Assembly (NCBI GenBank): GCA_031370485.1
Contig: JANMQK010000353.1
Coordinates: forward strand, 1-6,155
Origin: JANMQK01 sp031370485
GTDB lineage: Bacteria > Acidobacteriota > Polarisedimenticolia > Gp22-AA2
Direction: 5' to 3'
DNA: 6,155 nt
Numbering within the stretch: position 1 is the stretch's first letter; every line of letters starts with the position of its first letter. Position numbers and translations under genes: made by a program. The notes below the pieces were generated by a model. It was not told where the DNA came from. It searched no databases and was given only the letters and a program-made list of their open reading frames with translations. Shown here one piece after another: positions 1-6,155 of this stretch.

Positions 1-2817
1 CTGGGGATTGACGGTGAAATAACCGACGTTGAGCGAGGTCAGATTCTGGAAGAAGTGCGTTCCCTGCGACGGCGTAACTTGAAGATCCTTGAACCCTGAC
101 TCGACGATGACGCGCGCCCCGGCGATCTGGTTCCAGGTCACGGGTATCCCGAGGTGGCGATCGAGCGACCCCCAGCGCCCGACACCGATCAACAGGTACG
201 CAATGCCCTCCCCCTGCAGGAGATCATTGATCCGGGCGACCTGCTCCGCCGCCTCGACGCTGCGCAGCCGGTCGTAGCGCTGGTAGTCGACCACCACCAG
301 GTCGCGCAGGTCGTCCACGCGGCCGTGTCCCAGGACGGAGCGGCTGCGGCACAGAAGCTCCGCGTCGGGGGTGTCGCCGATCTGGAGCGCCTCCAGCCCG
401 CCGGACAGCTCCAGGGGACGCATCTGCAGGAACCCGAACTCGGGCCTCTCCCCCGGGGGCATCGACAGGTTCACGGCGAATTCGATCTCCACCTCGGTCC
501 CGGTTCCCTGGCGGCCGATCGCAAGGAGCGCGTCGAGGAGCTCGGCCAGCGGGAAGACGTCATGCTTGAGGATCGGGGCAAAGCTGACGAGCCGCACGCC
601 GGGACGCCCGATGCCATCGGTGATGGCGTTGTTTTCCGGCGAGTAGGTCGATCCGAGGGCCACGAGGGTCCCGTCGGCCTCCGCCTCCTGGAGCCCGAAC
701 CGCGTCAGCTCGGCCCCCTCGGGCCCCGGGCGCGAGCCCTTGCGCGACAGGTCGAGCGCGTAGAACTCCCGCTGCGAGTCTTTCAGAAACCCCTCCACGG
801 AAGAGGACGACAGCGTGTTGCGGGGATACCTGGGGCAGAAACGGAGGCAGGGGCTTCCCTCGACGACCGTGCGCCCCAGCCCCAGCGCCACCGCCGCAAC
901 GCCGTCCTCGGATTTCATCGGCGGGGAGGGATAGACGTTGTGCGACCGGGCCACGCCCGAGAGATCGGGGTAGAAGCGGGCGCCGTGCAGCGCGCCCACG
1001 ATCTTCTGGACGATGACCGCCATCTTCTCTTCCTCGAGCCGGAACTGCGTCATCTTCAGGAACGCCTTGGCCTGCGGCGAGAAGGTCGAGGCGTAGACGC
1101 TTTTCACGGCGGCAACCAGGTCGGCCAGCCGCTGCCTCAGGGATCCCCGGTTGGAGACCATGACCGTGCGGTAGACTCCCGCCAGCGGCTGGCTCGGAGA
1201 ATCCTCGAGCAGCCCCGACGACCTCACGGCCAGGGGATGGTCGGTGTTCTGCAGGAAGACCCTCAAGTCTTTAAGGACCGCCTCGGGGAACGGCGCCGAG
1301 GCGAAGCGGCTGCGGATCTCCTCCTCGGACGTGGCGGAAAGCGCGAAGTAATCGAGGCGGTTCCCCTGCATGAATCGATCGAAGATGTCGGTGCCGAGCA
1401 CCACCGAGGACGGCACCGAGATCTGGATCCGGGGGAACCGGGACGCCACGTCGGCGTCGAGGAGCAGCCGGTTCACGAAGGCGAGCCCGCGCGCCTTCCC
1501 GCCGAGGGAGCCGGTGCCGATCCGCGCCATGCTCGTCGAGGGGCTGTAGCGCCGGCGGGTGAAGTCGGCCACGACCGCCCGGTCGCGCGCCAGGCGGTAG
1601 GCGCTGATGGCGCGCACCAGGTCCCACCGCAGCGCTTCGAGCGTGGGGTACTCGGAGACCTTGCGCGGGCGCAGCCGCTCGGCGAGCGTGAACTCGGTGC
1701 GCGCCTTGAGCCACATCGAGAAGTGGTTGCGCTCGCCATGGTAGGCCAGGCACTCGGGCGGGACGGTCTTGAGCTTCTCCACGAGCGTCTCGAGGTTCCC
1801 GGCCCGGTCGATCTCCGCGCCGTCCGGCATCCGGAAGACAAAGTCCCCGAACCCGAACCGCTCCAGGAGGAGCTCCCTCAGCCGGTGCATCAGCAGGGGG
1901 GACCCCTTCAGCAGGAACGCGGCATTCAATCCCGCGGCGACCGCCTCGTTCTCCGGGAGGCTTGACTGCATGACGATCGGGACGTCGGGGCGCACCGCGT
2001 GGATGCGCGACACCAGCTCGACCCCGGCGCGGCGGTCGAGCCTGCCGTCGCGCGGGAACTCGAAATCCGAGATGATCCCCAGGATGTTCGCCTCGTAGTT
2101 CGTGAAGTAGTCCCAGGCGGCCTCGAAGGTCTCGCACAGCAACAGCTTCGGGCGCGCCCGGATGCGGAGCTTCTTCTGCGACAGGTTGAGCCCTTCGGTG
2201 ATGAGCCGCTGCGTGTGGTTCATCAGCTCGGAGTAGATCACCGGCAGGAACGACGAGTAGAACCGGATGTTGTCCTCGACGACCAGGATCGCGGGGACTC
2301 CCATCGTGCCGGTGTCCCGCGCCAGGTTGCGCTGGTCTTCCTGGTCCTTCACGATGGCGAGCAGGATCCGGACGTCGCCCTGCCACAGGTAGATGCGATC
2401 GATGTCTCCCCGGCCGTGTCGTTTCAGGAACTCGGTCAGCTCGCGGTTGTTGTAGGCGAGAAGTACGACCGGGATGTCAAGGCCGGCCTCCCTGGCCTTG
2501 CGCGCCAGCTCCACGGCGTTCATGTCGCCGATCTGGATGCTGGTGATGATCATGTCGATGCGGCCTTCCTCCATCGCCAGGGCCAGCGCCTCTGTGCCGC
2601 TGCTGACCCGGATCAGGTCGGGGTTCTCCTGCAGGTTCAGGTCGACGAACTGCCGCTGCAGCGCCTCGTCGATGTGGCCGTCCTCGCTGAGGATGAAGGA
2701 GTCGTAAAGGCTGGACACCAGCAGAATGTGGCGCATGCGGTGCCGCATCAGGTCCTGGAAGATGCGCACCCGGGGCCGGGGCTTCATGTCGGCAGGCGGT
2801 CGGGCGGGGGCGGTCAC
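1..2817 (-). CDS. Tandem-receiver / PEP-pyruvate-binding ATP-grasp fusion protein (3' end beyond window)
   Basis: I read this frame on the minus strand without a stop for 939 codons, up to the window edge. Residues 28-160 are receiver-like, but the phosphoacceptor position is Ser93. Residues 174-322 are a second receiver with the acid pair E181/D182, Asp251 and Lys304. Residues 323-429 are a helical linker with a NHFSMWLKARTEF motif. Residues 430-802 match the N-terminal ATP-grasp domain of PEP synthase/pyruvate phosphate dikinase: GGKARG (Lys441), AVRSSGLLED (Arg532), EIEF (Glu779) and LQMRP (Gln798). The tail, 803-939, carries GRWGS and PSQGTHFFQNLT motifs. No phosphohistidine swivel or PEP-binding barrel is visible, so PEP synthase activity is unlikely. 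From memory, similar proteins of about 950-1000 residues are annotated 'PEP/pyruvate-binding domain protein' in Bacteroidota and related phyla, with no known function. GTG at 2817 is preferred because GGAG lies 8 bases upstream; the in-frame ATG at 2787 has no ribosome site. It is probably cytoplasmic, with no signal peptide seen. Confidence 0.88.
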   Translation of the reverse strand, partial: MTAPARPPADMKPRPRVRIFQDLMRHRMRHILLVSSLYDSFILSEDGHIDEALQRQFVDLNLQENPDLIRVSSGTEALALAMEEGRIDMIITSIQIGDMNAVELARKAREAGLDIPVVLLAYNNRELTEFLKRHGRGDIDRIYLWQGDVRILLAIVKDQEDQRNLARDTGTMGVPAILVVEDNIRFYSSFLPVIYSELMNHTQRLITEGLNLSQKKLRIRARPKLLLCETFEAAWDYFTNYEANILGIISDFEFPRDGRLDRRAGVELVSRIHAVRPDVPIVMQSSLPENEAVAAGLNAAFLLKGSPLLMHRLRELLLERFGFGDFVFRMPDGAEIDRAGNLETLVEKLKTVPPECLAYHGERNHFSMWLKARTEFTLAERLRPRKVSEYPTLEALRWDLVRAISAYRLARDRAVVADFTRRRYSPSTSMARIGTGSLGGKARGLAFVNRLLLDADVASRFPRIQISVPSSVVLGTDIFDRFMQGNRLDYFALSATSEEEIRSRFASAPFPEAVLKDLRVFLQNTDHPLAVRSSGLLEDSPSQPLAGVYRTVMVSNRGSLRQRLADLVAAVKSVYASTFSPQAKAFLKMTQFRLEEEKMAVIVQKIVGALHGARFYPDLSGVARSHNVYPSPPMKSEDGVAAVALGLGRTVVEGSPCLRFCPRYPRNTLSSSSVEGFLKDSQREFYALDLSRKGSRPGPEGAELTRFGLQEAEADGTLVALGSTYSPENNAITDGIGRPGVRLVSFAPILKHDVFPLAELLDALLAIGRQGTGTEVEIEFAVNLSMPPGERPEFGFLQMRPLELSGGLEALQIGDTPDAELLCRSRSVLGHGRVDDLRDLVVVDYQRYDRLRSVEAAEQVARINDLLQGEGIAYLLIGVGRWGSLDRHLGIPVTWNQIAGARVIVESGFKDLQVTPSQGTHFFQNLTSLNVGYFTVNPQ

Positions 2818-2825
2818 GGCGTGGG

Positions 2826-2829
2826 CTCC
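2826..2829 (-). promoter_or_regulatory. Ribosome binding site deciding the GTG start of the fusion gene
   Basis: GGAG on the minus strand, 8 bases before GTG at 2817-2815. The later ATG at 2787-2785 is preceded by a C-rich stretch with no purine-rich site. The site begins one base after the U-tract of the terminator hairpin upstream. Confidence 0.6.
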
Positions 2830-2830
2830 G

Positions 2831-2871
2831 AATAAAAAGGACGGCGTCCCGTGACTGCCGGAACGCCGTCC
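2831..2871 (-). terminator. Intrinsic terminator downstream of gdhA
   Basis: On the minus strand the arm GGACGGCGT (2871-2863) is perfectly complementary to ACGCCGTCC (2847-2839), giving a 9-bp GC-rich stem with a 15-base loop. It is followed directly by TTTTTATT (2838-2831). Two further G-C pairs inside the loop are possible after one mismatch. It lies 60 bases after the gdhA stop codon, the classic layout of a Rho-independent terminator. It also lies directly before the next gene, so it could limit read-through into that gene or act as an attenuator. Confidence 0.85.
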
Positions 2872-2873
2872 TC

Positions 2874-2904
2874 ATTGTAGATCGCGCGCCAGGACTTCGG
2901 TCGA
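2874..2904 (-). promoter_or_regulatory. Possible promoter of the fusion gene, overlapping the terminator
   Basis: TACAAT at 2879-2874 on the minus strand differs from the sigma-70 -10 consensus at one base. The best -35 candidate is TCGACC at 2904-2899, four of six matches with a rather long 19-base spacer. Transcription would begin near 2867, inside the first arm of the terminator stem, leaving a leader of about 50 bases before the GTG. The -10 is good but the -35 is weak, so this is tentative. Confidence 0.35.
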
Positions 2905-2930
2905 ACGGGCGATGGCCCCGGGGCGCCTCC

Positions 2931-4460
<1,530 letters not shown>

Positions 4461-4517
4461 TCACCCGGTATCCTAGCAGGGTCAGGACGCAACGCGGGAC
4501 ACCCCGGCTCCGGATCA

Positions 4518-4532
4518 GCGCAAGACTTGCGC
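4518..4532. repeat. Perfect 15-base dyad GCGCAAG-A-CTTGCGC upstream of the PhzF-family gene
   Basis: Two perfect 7-base arms around one central A, ending 64 bases before the ATG at 4597. Its size and symmetry fit the binding site of a dimeric transcription factor. There is no T-run after it on either strand, so it is not a typical terminator. No regulator gene is visible in the window to pair with it. Confidence 0.4.
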
Positions 4533-4562
4533 CCGGCGTCCCGTGCGGGGAGCTTCTTTATG

Positions 4563-4568
4563 TACAAT
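4563..4568 (+). promoter_or_regulatory. Possible -10 element of the PhzF-family gene
   Basis: TACAAT, one base from the -10 consensus, 28 bases before the chosen ATG. No convincing -35 lies 16-19 bases upstream. If used, transcription would start near 4575, giving a leader of about 22 bases and excluding the upstream alternative starts at 4543 and 4567. Confidence 0.3.
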
Positions 4569-4596
4569 GGCCGCCTCGCTCGAGAGGCCTCCATTG

Positions 4597-5451
4597 ATGG
4601 ATATCCCATTCCGGCTGGTCGACGTCTTCTGCGAGCGCCCGCTCGAGGGCAACCAGCTCTGCGTCGTGCCCGAACCGGTCGATATCGACGGCGCGACCAT
4701 GCAGGCCATCGCCAAGGAGATCGGCTTCAGCGAAACGACCTTTGTCACCGACTCCGGCGGCGACCGCTACTCGATGCGGATCTTCACCCCGGGGCAGGAG
4801 ATCCCGTTCGCGGGGCATCCCACACTCGGCACCGCCTTCGTCATGGTGTCCGAGGGCCGGGTCACCTCCCCGCTGACCCAGGTCGTCCGGGCCGGCGAGA
4901 TCCCGGTGGAGGTCGACGTGCCCGCGGCTCGTGGCCGGATGCGGCAACTGCCGCCGGTTTTCAAGCCTGAATTCAAGGATCGGGACCTCGTGGCGGCCGC
5001 CGCCGGTCTCACGGCCGGTGATTTGCGCCCAGACCTTCCGCTCCAGACGGTTTCGACCGGGCTGCCGCCGCTGATCGTTCCCGTGCGGGACCTCGAAACC
5101 CTCCGCAGGGCGACACGGAACGGCAGGCTCGTCGGCGAAGCGGTCAGGCTGGCCGGCGCCGAAGCGCTTTATTACTTCGCGGTGACCGGCGACGGCGTCA
5201 CCGCGCGGATGTTCGACGCGGATCTCGGCGTGGGGGAGGATCCGGCGACGGGGTCGGCGGCCGGGCCGCTCGGCGCCTACTTGGCGCATCACGGCCTGGC
5301 GGGGATGCCGGGCGCCGTTCGCATCAGGCAGGGGGAGCAGGTCGGCCGGCCGAGCCTCATCGAAGTCGAGGTCTCTCCCGAGGGGAAATCCTGGCGGGTC
5401 TGGGTCGGCGGGGGCGTGCGGATCGTCGGCGAGGGGCGTTTCCGTCTCTGA
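4597..5451 (+). CDS. PhzF-family isomerase/epimerase-like protein
   Basis: A 284-residue protein of the PhzF fold (two diaminopimelate-epimerase-like halves), the family that includes the phenazine enzyme PhzF and E. coli YddE. Family signatures appear in order: FRLVDVFCERPLEGNQ (5-20), IGFSETTFV with catalytic-type Glu46, FAGHPTLGTA with His74, MFDADLGVGEDPATGSA with Asp215 and Ser220, and IRQGEQVGRPS (243-253). Glu46, His74, Asp215 and Ser220 match the spacing of E45, H74, D208 and S213 in PhzF, so the active site looks intact. No other phenazine genes are present; most family members outside phz clusters have no known substrate, so the reaction cannot be named. Start: the ATG at 4597 gives the usual N-terminus and has GAGAGG 9 bases upstream. 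In-frame GTG 4543 and ATG 4567 would add 18 or 10 atypical residues and lack a well-spaced ribosome site. Confidence 0.93.
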   Translation: MDIPFRLVDVFCERPLEGNQLCVVPEPVDIDGATMQAIAKEIGFSETTFVTDSGGDRYSMRIFTPGQEIPFAGHPTLGTAFVMVSEGRVTSPLTQVVRAGEIPVEVDVPAARGRMRQLPPVFKPEFKDRDLVAAAAGLTAGDLRPDLPLQTVSTGLPPLIVPVRDLETLRRATRNGRLVGEAVRLAGAEALYYFAVTGDGVTARMFDADLGVGEDPATGSAAGPLGAYLAHHGLAGMPGAVRIRQGEQVGRPSLIEVEVSPEGKSWRVWVGGGVRIVGEGRFRL

Positions 5452-5461
5452 AGCCGGTGTC

Positions 5462-5499
5462 CCTCCGCCGCCCGGGGATTTCGGTCCGGGCGGCGGAGG
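5462..5499. terminator. Long GC-rich hairpin between convergent genes
   Basis: CCTCCGCCGCCCGG (5462-5475) pairs perfectly with CCGGGCGGCGGAGG (5486-5499), a 14-bp stem with a 10-base loop, 10 bases after the PhzF-family stop codon. It lies 39 bases after the stop of the opposing DUF2911 gene, so it could serve both. Neither side has a T-run, so it may be a U-less terminator or a 3'-end stabilising hairpin. Confidence 0.6.
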
Positions 5500-5538
5500 A
5501 CGAACGGCCGGGGGCGTGACCTGCGCCCCGCGCGTGTT

Positions 5539-6155
5539 CTACTTGCCGGGCGCGGCCTTCCACTCGGCGATCTGCTTCTCCGTCTTCTCGATTTCCCCGG
5601 CGTTGTCCTTGTTCTCCTTGCCGATCTTCACCGCCTTCTCCGCGACGGTGACAGCCTCTTTCCTCTTGCCGGCCTCGTCGAGCATCGAGGCCTTCAGCCG
5701 GAGGTTCCAGAAAGTCTCCTTCATGGCAACCGACTGGTCGATCCATTTCATCGCATCGGCCCGGTTGTCCAGCTTTGCGCCGAACGCGTAGCTGGCCGCG
5801 CTGTAAGGAACGTTCCACTCCTTGACGTCGCCGGAGAGGGCCTCCCTGATGTTGGCCAGGGCCTGCGCCGTCGTGTCGGCCTCAATCCGGAACGGGACGC
5901 GGACCTTTTCCCACGCCAGCTCGACCGTCGCGGCGTCTCCGGACACCTCCGGGAAGGAGAACGACATCCATTCCTGGCTCGGCCCCTCCTTGGGCTCCAC
6001 CTGGATCCGGAGCGCGTCCTTGGCAGCGTCGTATTCGTAGCTGCCCCACTGCTCCGCCGCCTTGTTGAAGATGACCGTCCAGGAAGTCTTCCCGGGAATC
6101 GTATGGATGCTGTAGATGCCGGCCGGCAGCGGCTTGCCATTGATCTTCACGGCCT
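5539..6155 (-). CDS. DUF2911 protein with TPR-like C-terminal region (5' end beyond window)
   Basis: The C-terminal 205 or so residues of a protein whose start lies past the right edge. The frame is open through the edge, and the GTG at 6150 is an internal Val within AVKINGKPLPAGIYS, not a start. Counting from that Val, residues 1-90 match the second half of DUF2911: KPLPAGIYSIHTIPG, WTVIFNK, WGSYEYDAAKDALRIQV, EWMSFSF and a strand ending WEKVRVPF. Residues 95-180 are helical and read as about two TPR-like repeats (YSAASYAFGAKLDNRADAM; LRLKASMLDEAGKRKEAV). The last 25 residues are Lys/Glu-rich. Family members usually start with a signal peptide and the first half of the domain, both missing here, so an exported location is an expectation only. 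The function of DUF2911 is unknown. It converges on the PhzF-family gene with an 87-base gap. Confidence 0.9.
   Translation of the reverse strand, partial: AVKINGKPLPAGIYSIHTIPGKTSWTVIFNKAAEQWGSYEYDAAKDALRIQVEPKEGPSQEWMSFSFPEVSGDAATVELAWEKVRVPFRIEADTTAQALANIREALSGDVKEWNVPYSAASYAFGAKLDNRADAMKWIDQSVAMKETFWNLRLKASMLDEAGKRKEAVTVAEKAVKIGKENKDNAGEIEKTEKQIAEWKAAPGK

Noticed and set aside
154..1965. A 603-codon open frame on the plus strand
   Set aside because: It is antisense to the receiver/ATP-grasp gene. Its translation is rich in Arg, Gly, His and Gln with no recognisable domain, while the minus-strand frame gives clear motifs throughout. Long antisense frames are expected in GC-rich coding DNA.
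1271..2386. A 371-codon minus-strand open frame within the fusion gene
   Set aside because: It lies in a different frame from the domain-bearing one, is very rich in Arg, Pro and Ala, and has no recognisable motif. It is a frame shadow, as are the 2477-2875 minus and 1999-2835 plus frames.
1..2817. Calling the long gene phosphoenolpyruvate synthase (ppsA) or pyruvate phosphate dikinase
   Set aside because: Only the ATP-grasp part matches. The GTHFFQN stretch near the visible end does not fit the PEP-utiliser His signature, and the receivers are foreign to PpsA.
4543..4596. Upstream starts (GTG 4543, ATG 4567) for the PhzF-family gene
   Set aside because: They add residues not typical of the family and lack a well-spaced ribosome site; ATG 4567 would also overlap the candidate -10 box.
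4597..5451. A phenazine biosynthesis cluster
   Set aside because: Only a PhzF-family gene is present. The neighbours are gdhA and DUF2911, and PhzF homologues are widespread outside phenazine producers.

Overview
The window is a GC-rich bacterial chromosome segment that looks like ordinary housekeeping and metabolic territory. It holds no mobile element, CRISPR array, tRNA or rRNA that I can see. It carries four protein-coding genes, two of them cut by the window edges. A DUF2911 protein, a PhzF-family protein and a receiver/ATP-grasp fusion together in a GC-rich genome suggest an uncultivated Acidobacteriota-, Gemmatimonadota- or similar soil/sediment-type lineage. That placement is inference from family distribution, not from a marker gene.

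Layout, left to right. Positions 1-2817 (minus strand) are one long open frame that runs off the left edge. It encodes at least 939 residues: a degenerate response-regulator receiver, a second receiver with its key residues intact, a helical linker, a PEP-synthase/PPDK-type ATP-grasp domain and a distinctive C-terminal domain. Positions 2931-4292 (minus) are a complete glutamate dehydrogenase gene (gdhA), upstream of the fusion gene on the same strand. The 113-base gap between them holds a clean intrinsic terminator whose U-tract ends one base before the Shine-Dalgarno sequence of the fusion gene. A possible -10 box lies on the other side of the hairpin. Positions 4293-4596 are a non-coding divergent region with two short dyads. 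Positions 4597-5451 (plus) encode a PhzF-family isomerase-like enzyme. A 14-bp perfect hairpin at 5462-5499 separates it from a convergent DUF2911 protein with a TPR-like tail (minus, 5539 to beyond the right edge).

How the genes fit together. Glutamate dehydrogenase links 2-oxoglutarate and ammonium to glutamate. The fusion protein has the nucleotide/pyruvate-type ATP-grasp half of PEP synthase but, in the visible part, lacks the phosphohistidine and PEP-binding halves. Receivers at its front suggest a signalling or regulated-phosphotransfer role rather than PEP synthesis. The PhzF-like and DUF2911 genes have no evident functional tie to it. The most interesting items are the fusion gene itself and the apparent terminator/promoter overlap at its 5' end.
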